Source: Nitrospiraceae bacterium
GTDB taxonomy: Bacteria; Nitrospirota; Nitrospiria; Nitrospirales; UBA8639
Direction: 5' to 3'
Length of the DNA stretch: 64,000 nt
NCBI GenBank assembly: GCA_020632595.1
Contig: JACKFF010000012.1
Location: 43,775-107,774 of the forward strand
Positions 53,311-62,684 of this stretch are shown here, piece after piece (position 1 is the first letter of the stretch; each line of letters starts with the position of its first letter). A program made the translations under genes and the position numbers. The notes under the pieces are model-generated. The model worked only from the letters and a program-made list of their open reading frames with translations. It was not told the DNA's origin and did no database searches.

Positions 53311-54399
53311 CTAGTCTCCAGCACGGTTCGGCCCTGTTGGAACAACAGCAATGGGCCATACACACCAACGAACGAGAATCGCGCCAACAAGACCTGTTAG
53401 AACCAGAACAGTCAGAAGATGAAACAAGGTCAAATTTCCAATCGCAATGGGAATCCCTTGTGCCTGAAGGGTACCTAGAAACATCACATACCGGATCATC
53501 CCCATCAGCACGAGCGTGATCACCGTACAAATGAGACCTCCCCAAACAAGACCTTTGACCTGGGGAACCATAAATGACGCATTCAACAAGACCATGGCCA
53601 GTAACGCAGTCGTTACCCCCACAAAGAAGAACACAGAGGGCCAACCCGCCCCATCAATCAGCCCTCCCCTCGGTCCCTCACCTAAGACGAGAAACAACCA
53701 GGGTCCGATAAGCACTTGCGGAACCAGCCCCGTTAACATCCATCCGACCCCGTAACGAACACGGTCATCAGAAGGATTGAAGCGGGATGGAACGGTTGAA
53801 GAGGATTGGTTCGACGTACCGGACCATCCGAGCAAACCAAGCAACGTCACCACCAACCCCCCTGCCGCCAAGCTGGCAAAAAGGAGGTGCAGGCTTTTCG
53901 GAATGACACGAGTCCAATCCACAGGCGACAATCCAAGGAGAAACCACCCACCGCCCACGTACCCCTCATGAGCCATCGCATCCCATCGCCCAACCCATAC
54001 GACACCTGCTACCCCAAATAGCATACCTGCACAAACCAGCCAGACAAGTCCTGAATGTCCTCCAGGATATTTCTGCGGCCGGCTTTTCCAAAGACAGATT
54101 CCCCCTAACACAAAACCCAGTATTTCTTCATAGCTCCACGGTCCCACGGCAATATGAGATTCAGGCAGCGGAAAACCAAGGATGGCGGGCACAAGAAGAC
54201 CGACAATCCCGGACAACACCAAGAAACCAACCGTTAAGCGAAAAACCAGCGGGCTGAGAAGGTCGCGAAGACCTTTATGTGGGGGATCGCTCTGCCATCG
54301 ACACAGCAGGTCCGTCATCAGGAACAGAAGCGTCAACCCTAACGGCAACACCATTCGCCATACATCCAAGACCGTAAAGAGGAGAAACCCGTCAACCAT
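53311..54399 (-). CDS. Polytopic membrane protein of unknown function, about 9-10 TM
   Basis: 362 residues nearly all in hydrophobic helices (from LPLGLTLLFLMTDLLC to LTVLVLTGLVGAILV). A conserved-looking PKSLHLLFASLAAGGL (about 165-180) places a His within a membrane helix, and a further His sits in LTLFHLLTVLVL near the end. Membrane histidines of this type often bind haem b, so a membrane cytochrome is one possibility. No transporter signature recognised. The downstream gene on the same strand is metF; the ABC ATPase lies upstream by about 150 bases. Confidence 0.8.
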   Translation of the reverse strand: MVDGFLLFTVLDVWRMVLPLGLTLLFLMTDLLCRWQSDPPHKGLRDLLSPLVFRLTVGFLVLSGIVGLLVPAILGFPLPESHIAVGPWSYEEILGFVLGGICLWKSRPQKYPGGHSGLVWLVCAGMLFGVAGVVWVGRWDAMAHEGYVGGGWFLLGLSPVDWTRVIPKSLHLLFASLAAGGLVVTLLGLLGWSGTSNQSSSTVPSRFNPSDDRVRYGVGWMLTGLVPQVLIGPWLFLVLGEGPRGGLIDGAGWPSVFFFVGVTTALLAMVLLNASFMVPQVKGLVWGGLICTVITLVLMGMIRYVMFLGTLQAQGIPIAIGNLTLFHLLTVLVLTGLVGAILVRWCVWPIAVVPTGPNRAGD

Positions 54400-54547
54400 A
54401 TCCGTTCTCTTTCCTTAATACATGATTGAAAAAATGGAAAACTTCTACCCAGGCCATGCCGGATGAACAAAAAGACTGTAGGGAATAGAACACGTCCCGG
54501 AGGGCAATGTCATCCCCAACCCGTTAAACAGTCTTCATGACCCGATT

Positions 54548-55366
54548 TTACCCGGGGAAGGCCGGAACAATCTGAAACCATCCCTGATCATGAAGAAGAT
54601 GAACCGGAGTCTCAAAAAGGACGGACAAGCTGAGATCATTCAAAACGTCACCCTTAGGACCATCTTTTATGATCCGGCCCTGCTTCAACAACACGACCCG
54701 CTCAATCTCCGGAGGAATTTCATGGACATGGTGCGTCACCAATATCACCGTGCCTCCTTGACGTATAAAATTCCGAATGATTTGAAGATATTGAAAACAA
54801 GCCTGCACATCCAGCCCGGTGGTTGGCTCATCTAAGACAAGAATCTGAGGCTCGTGAACCAAAGCCCGTCCTAGCAAGGCTCGCCGTTGTTCTCCGCTCG
54901 ACATTTCCCCGAAGGCGCGATCTCGAAGATGGGCAATCCCGAGCATGCGCATCATCTCAAAGCTTTTGGTTCGATGTTGCAGACTGATGGTTTGATGGTC
55001 ATACACATCCAAGCTGGAGAAAAACCCGGAAATAACAATATCCAGCCCGGTCGTATGACAGGGATAGACCTGTTGCATTTCCGCTGAAATTAATCCGATC
55101 TGTGCGCGTAGGTCCCACACATTCCAGTGCTCCTTACCCATCAGCCGGACATATTGATCCGGCCCAACGACGGGATACAGTTCCCTCGATAACAGCTTCA
55201 TAAATGTCGATTTCCCTGACCCATTGGGACCCAGGATAACGGTCGAACACCCCTGGTTAATCACCAAAGAAAGATCATGGAGAACAGGCTGAGCTCCGCG
55301 AAATACGGTCGCATGGTGGATTTGAATGAAGGGGGAACTTTCCGAATTCAACATGTCATCTGACAT
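54548..55366 (-). CDS. ABC transporter ATP-binding protein (stand-alone)
   Basis: 272 residues. Walker A GPNGSGKSTFMKLL, Q loop QIGLISAEMQQ, signature MSSGEQRRALLGRAL, Walker B ILVLDEPTTGLD and H loop VTHHVHEIP are all present. It resembles YlmA/ModF-like ATPases, for which no permease partner is known. No permease or binding-protein gene is adjacent; the polytopic protein next to it is not an obvious ABC permease. ATG for residue 5 is an alternative start. Confidence 0.9.
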   Translation of the reverse strand: MSDDMLNSESSPFIQIHHATVFRGAQPVLHDLSLVINQGCSTVILGPNGSGKSTFMKLLSRELYPVVGPDQYVRLMGKEHWNVWDLRAQIGLISAEMQQVYPCHTTGLDIVISGFFSSLDVYDHQTISLQHRTKSFEMMRMLGIAHLRDRAFGEMSSGEQRRALLGRALVHEPQILVLDEPTTGLDVQACFQYLQIIRNFIRQGGTVILVTHHVHEIPPEIERVVLLKQGRIIKDGPKGDVLNDLSLSVLFETPVHLLHDQGWFQIVPAFPG

Positions 55367-55620
55367 CCACTAACTCTCCTCGCTCATGAACAATGCACTA
55401 GGGCCCACAGGCCGTATCCAACAATTAACGTTTTCCGGAATTGGTAGAGTCCATAGACCTCAAGCGAGAGCGGTGCATATCCCGGCATATCCTCTTACCC
55501 CAAAACCCGGCAAGTCTATCCTTTACCAAAACAAACCGTCTCACACAAAGACAAATTGTTCCATCTTGAATACAGAACCAAACTGGAAATTCACATAATG
55601 CTCACAATCAGACCATCGTT

Positions 55621-55626
55621 TATAAT
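55621..55626 (+). promoter_or_regulatory. Possible -10 box before the YtxH gene
   Basis: A perfect TATAAT about 124 bases before the ATG; no good -35 at 16-18 bases. The rest of 55367-55749 shows no gene. Confidence 0.3.
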
Positions 55627-55749
55627 GAATCGACACAACCATTACTGGCACATCAGTTGCTTCTTAAAAGATTGAGAAAGAGAAGGTAAACCAAACAAGA
55701 CGGCAGCCTTCACCATTTTCAACAGACGTTAAAACCCAGGGAGGTCGCA

Positions 55750-55983
55750 ATGAAATGGATGTCTTCAGGATGCGCAATCGGGACTATGGCCTTTGTGTCC
55801 GGAATCACATTGGGAATCGCAGCCGGGCTCCTGTGGGCTCCGCAATCCGGGAAACGAACCAGAGAAGATCTGCATGATCTTGCCTCCGATACATTAGAGC
55901 AAGCCGAAGACTGGCTAGATAGTACCAAAGAAACCGTTGACGATTTTGTCAAACGAGGAAAAGCGGCCGTCATGGGCGCCTAA
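55750..55983 (+). CDS. YtxH-domain protein, 77 aa
   Basis: Short stress-type membrane-associated protein: hydrophobic GTMAFVSGITLGIAAGLLWAPQSGKRTRED (N-terminal half) followed by an acidic amphipathic helix (LEQAEDWLDSTKETVDDF). GLLxAPxSGxxTRe is the YtxH signature. GGGAGG precedes the ATG at good spacing. Single gene; often general-stress regulated elsewhere. Confidence 0.85.
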   Translation: MKWMSSGCAIGTMAFVSGITLGIAAGLLWAPQSGKRTREDLHDLASDTLEQAEDWLDSTKETVDDFVKRGKAAVMGA

Positions 55984-55999
55984 TTCGGGCACGTTTTGT

Positions 56000-56160
56000 A
56001 CTCGAGCGGTCAGACAGGAGGCAAAGCGTGTAGCCCTGAACGAAGCGAAGAACACGCCGTGGCGGGCGATGAGATTCTGAACGACCTAATCATACAGAAC
56101 CGTTCGAAAAGCCTGCGCTGAGCATAATCGAAGGGGCTCGGCCCAAGTTCATCGGAGGCT
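56000..56160. repeat. Genome-dispersed repeat debris
   Basis: Contains CTGAACGAAGCGAAGAAC and GAAAAGCCTGCGCTGAGC followed by ATAATCGAAGGGGCTCGGC, typical intergenic repeat modules. No gene is credible in 55984-56680 apart from two very short leftward frames described as a finding. Confidence 0.5.
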
Positions 56161-56680
56161 TTGAGTCAGGTGTGGCCTATCCAAACTTGTCGCAGAATCT
56201 TCCCACGGGGTCAGGGAGACAAATATTTGGAGACGACCTCGCTAATGGAGCAGGTGCTTGCCCTTGGCCGGAATAAGGCTATCCCTGGTTATCCACATAC
56301 TCCCAAGCCTGCTTCAAACCCTGGAGCCTTGGACCCCCGGAACAACCTGAAAAAATCGAGGAACAACTGATACCTTCTAGACACTTCCTGCCCAGAGGGA
56401 TACAATCAGTTTCTGTTGTCTGTCCCATTAACCTTCCAATATTCCGGTATCTATTGAACGTGTTTCCACAATACAAGTTATTCCCGAAATTTTGAGCGGG
56501 ATTCTCTGCAGTGGTCTGCTGTACATTGACCAAACACACCTCCTTCACATTCTCAAGAAAATCCCCCTCTCTGACGGATAGTTTCGCCGGGGGAAGATGG
56601 CACGAATCCGATAAGACACCAGGCACAACACCGGTCCAGTTCTTGGACCACCACAACAGATAAGGACATACGATCTTGCC

Positions 56681-57799
56681 ATGGCAGGCCTAACACACAC
56701 TCCCTTTCATCAACGAATCGTCATCGGCGTCGAAATTGAGGCCTACAGTATCAATGTCACCGATCACAAGATCGGCAGGCGCCTGTCAAAACCCCGGCCG
56801 GGTCTTTCTGAGTCCGGCGAACGATTTACCCGTGATGCCTCCATCGGCAGCGAATATAACAGCCGCCCATTCACAACCATCCGGGAAAGCTTGTTTTTAC
56901 TCAAGGCCGGTTTGCGGAAATATCTACGAGGCCTGTATCGCAGTCGAGAGGACGAACAGGACTATCGTGTGCCCTTATTTGTGGGAGGCTGGACGAACCG
57001 GTTTGCCGGCACCCACCTCCACATCTCTGTCGCCAATCGTAAACTCACCAAACAAGAAGCCACCGCGCTCAGCTGGCATCTCCATGACCAACTCCCGTTA
57101 CTCATCGCGACCGGAGCCAATTCTCCCATATGGGACAAAAAAGTCACAGGAAAAGCCTCTAACCGGTTTCTTCGAGGCAATGCCACCTACTTCACGCCTA
57201 CGAAACGAGGCGATCTCACATCGGTCGATACCAGAGAACTGGTCTATAGCAAAGGCCGGAAAACCAAACCTCCCACTCTGGAAATTCGGGTCTTTGATTC
57301 CAACATTCCGGAATTTGTCGTGGCTAATTTATGTCTGGTGAAAGCAGTCTGTCTGCGATGGCTAAGGGGAGAAGCCGCCGCCAATCGAATGAGCCATGCC
57401 GATTACCTCCTCGCCCGCACAGAAGCCGCCACTAAAGGGATGAAAGCCAGGCTTCCCTGGAAACGTGAATGGATGCCGGCCCCGGACTATTTAGACCAGT
57501 TCTTGTGGGAGCACCGTGAGGAATTCGATGCCATGGATATTCCTGAAGAAATTTATGAGGTCCTGCGCCTGCTCAAACGCCGGTATAACGGAGCCCGCCT
57601 CATTCATGATGCGGTGGCTCTGGCCATTCGCGAGCACCCGCAAACCTGGCAACGCCGGTTCGCCAAACGCTATCGCTCAGGATTGGGTCATTTGCTCAGT
57701 GGGAATACCTTGCAGGATTTTGCAGCAGAACTCGAAGTGCCCTTTCCCAGCACCGAACGGGTCTGGCTGGGCCGGAAACGAGCATCCATCGATGAGTAA
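56681..57799 (+). CDS. COOH-NH2 ligase (amidoligase, GCS-like fold)
   Basis: 372 residues. Motifs of the amidoligase family related to glutamate-cysteine ligase: GVEIEAYSI (16-24), RDASIGSEYNSRP (51-63) with metal-binding acid residues, GTHLHISV (110-117), and LEIRVFDSNIPE (200-211). Members ligate an amine to a carboxylate with ATP. The C-terminus (250-372) is Arg/Lys-rich and helical. The stop lies inside the start of a C26 hydrolase (8-base overlap), and such ligase-amidotransferase couplings are reported for amidoligase gene clusters (Iyer, Aravind and colleagues). The substrate is unknown; peptide or polyamine-type amides are possible. Region is G+C-rich compared with core genes. Confidence 0.85.
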   Translation: MAGLTHTPFHQRIVIGVEIEAYSINVTDHKIGRRLSKPRPGLSESGERFTRDASIGSEYNSRPFTTIRESLFLLKAGLRKYLRGLYRSREDEQDYRVPLFVGGWTNRFAGTHLHISVANRKLTKQEATALSWHLHDQLPLLIATGANSPIWDKKVTGKASNRFLRGNATYFTPTKRGDLTSVDTRELVYSKGRKTKPPTLEIRVFDSNIPEFVVANLCLVKAVCLRWLRGEAAANRMSHADYLLARTEAATKGMKARLPWKREWMPAPDYLDQFLWEHREEFDAMDIPEEIYEVLRLLKRRYNGARLIHDAVALAIREHPQTWQRRFAKRYRSGLGHLLSGNTLQDFAAELEVPFPSTERVWLGRKRASIDE

Positions 57800-58538
57800 A
57801 CGCTATCCCGCTCCGTTAATCGGGATCACCTGTGAAGCCGTGTCTAAACGCAAGGACTTCGCCAACTACGACTTGTTATGTGATCACCGCTATGCGGCCG
57901 CCGTCACCGAAGCGGGCGGACACCCCGTATTGCTCCCGATTAACCACAGGGAAACCCTTCGCAATCGCTATCTAGAGGGCATCGACGGGTTGGTTATTGT
58001 CGGAGGAGACGATTTGGATCCCACCTGGTATGGAGAACGTCCCAAAAAACGCACAAAAGTGGCGTTTCAAAACCGGTCCAAATTTGAAGCCTGGTTATAC
58101 AAGGCCGGGAAAACTCGGCGGTTGCCCATTTTAGGAATCTGCTATGGCATGCAGCTGATCAATGTCCTGGAAGGCGGAACTCTTCATCAACATATTCATC
58201 CCCCCAAGAAGGGCTACAATGTGGATCATGAAGGCAAGAAAAACGGGCTGCATCCGGTCCGAGTCATTCAGGGCACTCGATTAGCAAAAATTCTCGGAAA
58301 GGGTCGCAAGATAGTGGCCACACAACATCATCAGGGCGTCCGGACTCTGGCCCCGGATTTCATTCCTGCCGCCATCGCCAGCGACGGACTCATTGAGGCG
58401 ATGGAACATCCCAAATACCCTCAGATTTTTACCATTCAGTGGCATCCGGAACGACAACTTCGCAGCCAAACCACACAACGGCTCTTGCGGGCCTTCGTCC
58501 GATCCTGCCAACACTACCAGCGAAGAAGAAACTCGTAA
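57792..58538 (+). CDS. Class I glutamine-amidotransferase-like hydrolase (peptidase C26, PuuD-like)
   Basis: 248 residues from ATG 57792, overlapping the ligase gene; an upstream open frame from 57516 is shadow. Opens PLIGITCEAVSKRKDFANYD; VIVGGDDLDPTWYGE; nucleophile elbow LGICYGMQLINVLEGGTLHQ with Cys117; catalytic His218 and Glu220 in TIQWHPE. This is the gamma-glutamyl-gamma-aminobutyrate-hydrolase group. With the amidoligase it could either remove a gamma-glutamyl group from the ligase product or hydrolyse glutamine. Transport genes are lacking. Confidence 0.92.
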   Translation: MSKRYPAPLIGITCEAVSKRKDFANYDLLCDHRYAAAVTEAGGHPVLLPINHRETLRNRYLEGIDGLVIVGGDDLDPTWYGERPKKRTKVAFQNRSKFEAWLYKAGKTRRLPILGICYGMQLINVLEGGTLHQHIHPPKKGYNVDHEGKKNGLHPVRVIQGTRLAKILGKGRKIVATQHHQGVRTLAPDFIPAAIASDGLIEAMEHPKYPQIFTIQWHPERQLRSQTTQRLLRAFVRSCQHYQRRRNS

Positions 58539-58666
58539 GGCCTTTCACTCGTCCAATTGTCCAACCCAAACATCGTAATCCATACGGGCAAGGAATCAGA
58601 AAATGAAACGGGGAAGAGTGGCAGGCTGTGCCATGCGGCAATCTGAAAGGCACTCATCCGGCATGG

Positions 58667-58877
58667 GAGTGTTGAATAATAAGGATGTTCAAGGGCAAAA
58701 TTGCCCAGGATTAGATGACTCATCAAAGGCTCCGGGTCGGTTCAAAAAAGCATGCCCTGAGTCTGCCCGAAGGGTCCGTCCAGCATGGCCGCAGCCGTTT
58801 TTACGCGCAGAGCGTACGCTGAGTACGTGAGCACGGGAAAATGACGAGAACGCCGCTGGCGGCTTTTTTCAACAGAC
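58667..58877. repeat. Dispersed inverted-repeat element, copy 2
   Basis: Inverted relative to copy 1 at 42855-43041. It shares GAGTGTTGAATAATAA (58667-58682), the TTCAAAAAAG border, the palindromic centre GAGCGTAC..GTACGTGAGC and the GCCGCTGGCGGC end with CTTTTTTCAACAG. It carries about 24 extra bases (CATGCCCTGAGTCTGCCC and onward) just inside the border, of the CTGAGCCTGTCGAAGGG type common in other bacteria. Confidence 0.8.
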
Positions 58878-58914
58878 CCTGCATGAGACATTGGCACGGT
58901 GAACCGGCAAGCCC

Positions 58915-59010
58915 GCACCATATGGTCATTCTGAGCCGGAGGCGAAGAATCTGTGCCAAGATTGAAGAGGCACATCTGGGCGAGATCCTTCGGTTCTCTC
59001 AGGATGAAAA
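58915..59010. repeat. GTCATTCTGAGC-type intergenic repeat
   Basis: GGTCATTCTGAGCCGGAGGC with AAGAATCT, then GAGATCCTTCGG and CTCAGGATGA in inverse sense. Related copies occur at 62150-62180 and 62275-62310. Confidence 0.6.
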
Positions 59011-59065
59011 AGCTTATTCAGGATAGAGACATGTTACAAACGCATTCCCCAATCCTCCATCCGGT

Positions 59066-60742
59066 ATGCGGGCTGTAGCATTCCTGGAATTCTTACCACA
59101 AGATGATCATAATCCGTTGAAATTTCACCCAATGATGTCCTGGCAACATCCCTGGAAACTCCAAGCCAAGGCCTCCCTCATCATCATCCTCATTGTGGGC
59201 GGGGCCATTCTGGTTACCGAACTCTTGCATCAATATTATGTGGCGGAATTGGCCAAAGATGTCATTCACTCCAAATCTCTTGTCCTTCTGCGGCAAATCG
59301 GCGCGCGCTTTCAATCAGAAAAGCATTTTCACAATGCGATATTGCGGGAGAAATATTTAAAAGATTTGATGAGCCGGAACCCGGACCTCATCTTCCTCCG
59401 TGTGTATGGGAAAGGCGCCAAACCCGATGAACCGCCTATATTGCTGACGCAAGTGGGAGATACCAAGGACGCTTCAAGTGAAATCCCGTTGATGGTCACC
59501 CACACCTTCCAATTCGAAGAACCCCAAGGCCGCTTTCACAATCAACCCGGTGACGATCGGCTCAAACTCTCCACGCCTCTTGCCATACAGGGAAAAACCA
59601 CCGGGGTCATCTACGCCGAATATTGGACGGGACAACTCACCACCATCACCCGATTCTTTCTCAATTGGTCGCTCATCATCAGCCTGATCATGGGATTCGG
59701 CATCGTGGCGGCGTTAAACTTCTTTCTCTACCGGCATGTGATCCGTCCACTTGGACGCCTAAAAGCCGGGCTGGCTGAAGTCGAAAAGGGCCAATGGGCC
59801 ACCCTGGTCTCGATAGAAAAAACAGACGAAATAGGCGATTTAGCCCACCAGTTCAATTCCATGGCACAACAGATCCAAGAGGTCATGAGGGAAAATGCCT
59901 CATTGAATCAGGCGTTAGCTCAGGCCCGGGATGCCCTACAGACCAGAGTGGAGGATGCGACAGCAGAACTCCGGCAACGGAATGAAGAACTGGCCGCCGT
60001 CAACGAGCGACTCTCCATTGCGCAACGTGACATTCTCCGGCAACAACGGTTGGCGGTCTTGGGCCAACTGGTCGCCACCATCGCCCACAAGATCGGCACA
60101 CCCTTAACGGCCATTTTCGGACACCTGCAACTGCTCCAGGAAGATCCGCATCTTCCCCAGGAAGTCCTGGAGCGGGTGCGAACCATGCTCAAACAAACCG
60201 ATCGTCTCACCCACAGCATCCAGGATTTACTCACCTTTACGCGAACACCCACCATCTCCGTCGAACAGGTCTCGGTTCCGACCCTGATCGACCAGTCGTT
60301 GCTATTATTTCGCCCGCTTCTCCAAGAGCACGGCATTCAAGGCCTGACCCACTTTGCACCCGATCTGTGGCCGGTCCAGGGAGATGCCTTTCATCTTCAG
60401 GAGGCCATCAACAACCTCATCGATAATGCCATCGATGCCATGCCGGACGGCGGACAATTGACCATTCAGGCCCGAAACGCCGAAGATACCCCTCAAGCGG
60501 GACCGGAGGTCATCATTGATATTCACGATTCAGGGCCAGGGATTCCGCGGGAACACATAGAAAAAATCTTTGACCCCTTCTTTACCACCAAAAGCGTGGG
60601 ATCGGGAACGGGCCTGGGGTTAGCCATCACCACCGAAATTATTCAATTGCACAAGGGCCACATCACCGTGCACAGCGAAGAGGGCCATGGCACCCGTTTT
60701 CTCATTCGGCTGCCGGCCTGGAGGAACTTGGATCATGCATAA
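59066..60742 (+). CDS. Sensor histidine kinase (HAMP, NtrB-like)
   Basis: 558 residues from ATG 59066; ATG 59132/59135 (MMSWQHPWKL) may be the real start, no clear ribosome-binding site for either. First TM (about 32-51), periplasmic sensor (52-190), second TM (about 198-218), HAMP (220-272), long coiled coil, then HisKA VATIAHKIGTPLTAIFG. The usual Glu after the phospho-His is Lys. ATPase: NLIDNAIDAMPDGG, IHDSGPGI, and KSVGSGTGLGLAITTEIIQ. Its gene overlaps the sigma-54 regulator by eight bases, so they are a cognate pair. Signal unknown. Confidence 0.92.
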   Translation: MRAVAFLEFLPQDDHNPLKFHPMMSWQHPWKLQAKASLIIILIVGGAILVTELLHQYYVAELAKDVIHSKSLVLLRQIGARFQSEKHFHNAILREKYLKDLMSRNPDLIFLRVYGKGAKPDEPPILLTQVGDTKDASSEIPLMVTHTFQFEEPQGRFHNQPGDDRLKLSTPLAIQGKTTGVIYAEYWTGQLTTITRFFLNWSLIISLIMGFGIVAALNFFLYRHVIRPLGRLKAGLAEVEKGQWATLVSIEKTDEIGDLAHQFNSMAQQIQEVMRENASLNQALAQARDALQTRVEDATAELRQRNEELAAVNERLSIAQRDILRQQRLAVLGQLVATIAHKIGTPLTAIFGHLQLLQEDPHLPQEVLERVRTMLKQTDRLTHSIQDLLTFTRTPTISVEQVSVPTLIDQSLLLFRPLLQEHGIQGLTHFAPDLWPVQGDAFHLQEAINNLIDNAIDAMPDGGQLTIQARNAEDTPQAGPEVIIDIHDSGPGIPREHIEKIFDPFFTTKSVGSGTGLGLAITTEIIQLHKGHITVHSEEGHGTRFLIRLPAWRNLDHA

Positions 60743-62093
60743 AGCCACCATCCTCATCGTCGATGATGAACCGGACACACTGATCCTGCTTCGGGAAATC
60801 ATGGAAAAAGAAGGCTATCAGGTCTACACCGCGACGAGCGGTCAAGCCGCCTTACAGACCTTCGTCGATCAAACACCGGATGTGGTGTTGTCGGATATTC
60901 AAATGCCACACATGGACGGGCTGGCCCTCCTGGCTGAAACTCGGAAACGCAGCCCCCTCACCCAGGTCATTCTCCTCACCGCCTATGGGTCGTTGTCGAC
61001 CGCAGTAGAAGGGATCAAAGCCGGGGCCTTCGATTACCTCTCCAAGCCGTTCGCATTGGAAGAAATTCGTTCCGTCGTCCGACGGGCCTGTGACCATAAA
61101 CATACCCTGGAGCAGGCACGCGTATCGATCCAGCCGCTTCTGCCAAAAGGCAATGGCATCAATCAGATACAAGGCAACAGTCCGCCGATGGTGGCCGTCT
61201 ACAAACTTATCGCCCGCGTCGCCCCGACGGAATCCACCGTCCTCATCCATGGTGAAACGGGAACAGGAAAGGAACTCATTGCCAGGGCCATCCATGCCAA
61301 CAGTCTCCGAAGCGACGGGCCGTTTATCGCCGTGGATTGCGGCACCCTCACAGAAAATCTGCTGGAAAGTGAATTATTCGGTCACGAACGAGGAGCCTTC
61401 ACGGGAGCCATCACGCTCAAGAAGGGACTCCTGGAATCGGCCAATCGAGGCACCTGTTTTCTGGATGAAATCGGCGATATCTCCCCGAACCTGCAGAGCA
61501 AACTTCTCCGGGTCCTGCAAGAGCATGAAATTCGCCGTGTGGGCGGCATGGAATCGATCAAAGTCGATGTCCGCATCATTGCCGCCACCAACAAACACCT
61601 CAAAAAACTGGTAGAATCCGGGAAGTTCAGGGAAGACCTGTACTATCGGCTCAACGTCGTCACGCTGCATCTGCCATCGCTGAGAGAACGGGTCGAAGAC
61701 ATTCCCACACTCATCGACTACTTCCTCACCAAATATACCCAGCTCAACAACAAGGTCATCACCGGCGTGCACCCGCAGGCGTTAGCCCTGCTCACCAACT
61801 ATTCGTGGCCGGGAAATGTGCGTGAACTCGAACATACCATCGAACGAGCCGTGGTCATGACTCCACATTCCCTTATCATGTCTCACGACCTCCCGTTAGC
61901 GCTCGTCGCGCCTCCCGCGCTACCCGACCAATCGCCATCCCACCCGGACTGGAAAACACTCGGACAGCTCGAACGGGAACACATCCTCAAAGTCCTCGAT
62001 GCCCAGCAAGGCGACGAAAACCGCACCTCGGAACTCCTGGGCATCCACCGGAAAACCCTCCAACGCAAACTCAAAGAATACGGCCTCCGCTAA
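60735..62093 (+). CDS. Sigma-54-dependent response regulator (NtrC family)
   Basis: 452 residues from ATG 60735, overlapping the kinase gene. Receiver (VDDEPDTLILL; phospho-Asp in VVLSDIQMPHMDG, about D54; Lys of LSKPF), AAA+ domain with GETGTGKELIARAIH, GAFTGAITLKKG (the sigma-54 contact loop), and Walker B FLDEIGDI, R-finger region, and C-terminal Fis-type HTH with RTSELLGIHRKTLQRKLKEY. Activates RNA polymerase with sigma-54 from enhancer sites. No -24/-12 promoter (GG-N10-GC) was recognised nearby, so targets are unknown. Confidence 0.95.
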   Translation: MHKATILIVDDEPDTLILLREIMEKEGYQVYTATSGQAALQTFVDQTPDVVLSDIQMPHMDGLALLAETRKRSPLTQVILLTAYGSLSTAVEGIKAGAFDYLSKPFALEEIRSVVRRACDHKHTLEQARVSIQPLLPKGNGINQIQGNSPPMVAVYKLIARVAPTESTVLIHGETGTGKELIARAIHANSLRSDGPFIAVDCGTLTENLLESELFGHERGAFTGAITLKKGLLESANRGTCFLDEIGDISPNLQSKLLRVLQEHEIRRVGGMESIKVDVRIIAATNKHLKKLVESGKFREDLYYRLNVVTLHLPSLRERVEDIPTLIDYFLTKYTQLNNKVITGVHPQALALLTNYSWPGNVRELEHTIERAVVMTPHSLIMSHDLPLALVAPPALPDQSPSHPDWKTLGQLEREHILKVLDAQQGDENRTSELLGIHRKTLQRKLKEYGLR

Positions 62094-62423
62094 AACCCAT
62101 TCCGGCATTCCCGCCATCTCCATCAGCCCTCGCCCATCCCCCTCCCAAGTTGTCATCCTGAGAGAATCGAAGGATCTAGCAAAATCATAGGACTCCTCCA
62201 CCATGGCCACAGACTCTTCATCCTAATTCCTCCGTCATCCTCACCATCCGTCCTCGCCCATCCCTCTCCCCTCGTGGTCATCATCCTGAGCGCAGCGAAG
62301 GATCTGTGCCCAGCCACGTGAACAATGAACCAGCAAAATTCATATTCTCTGTATTTGAAATCCTGAACCTTGCGAGTGGGCTCACGCTCCATGGTTTTAC
62401 CTCGATACGCATTAATCTTGGCC

Positions 62424-62612
62424 CGACGCCTGCCGGCTGTTCCCAAGGAGGGACGCTCTTCGCATCTAGCGGACCCTGTCTGAGCCTGGCGAGTTGATCC
62501 GCTCTTCAAAGTGTTAGCGTCCCTCCTCTTCCATGTGCCCAGACGGGGCGTCAATGGTTTTGGCAACTTTTGCCGAAACAAAAGTGGCTCGGCTGCCGGG
62601 CCGACCCCCGGC
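62424..62612. repeat. Tandem-duplicated G+C-rich repeat, copy 1
   Basis: About 189 bases beginning CCGACGCCTGCCGGCTG and ending GCCGACCCCCGGC or similar; strongly similar to copy 2 at 62685-62872. Leftward frames through it produce the well-known false proteins of type KPLTPRLGTWKRRDAN. Confidence 0.75.
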
Positions 62613-62684
62613 ATCTATCTTCCCCAGTCCACATTCCTACAGTCCTCGCTTTTTCATATGGGTCTCTGCAAGGTTCTTTTGATC

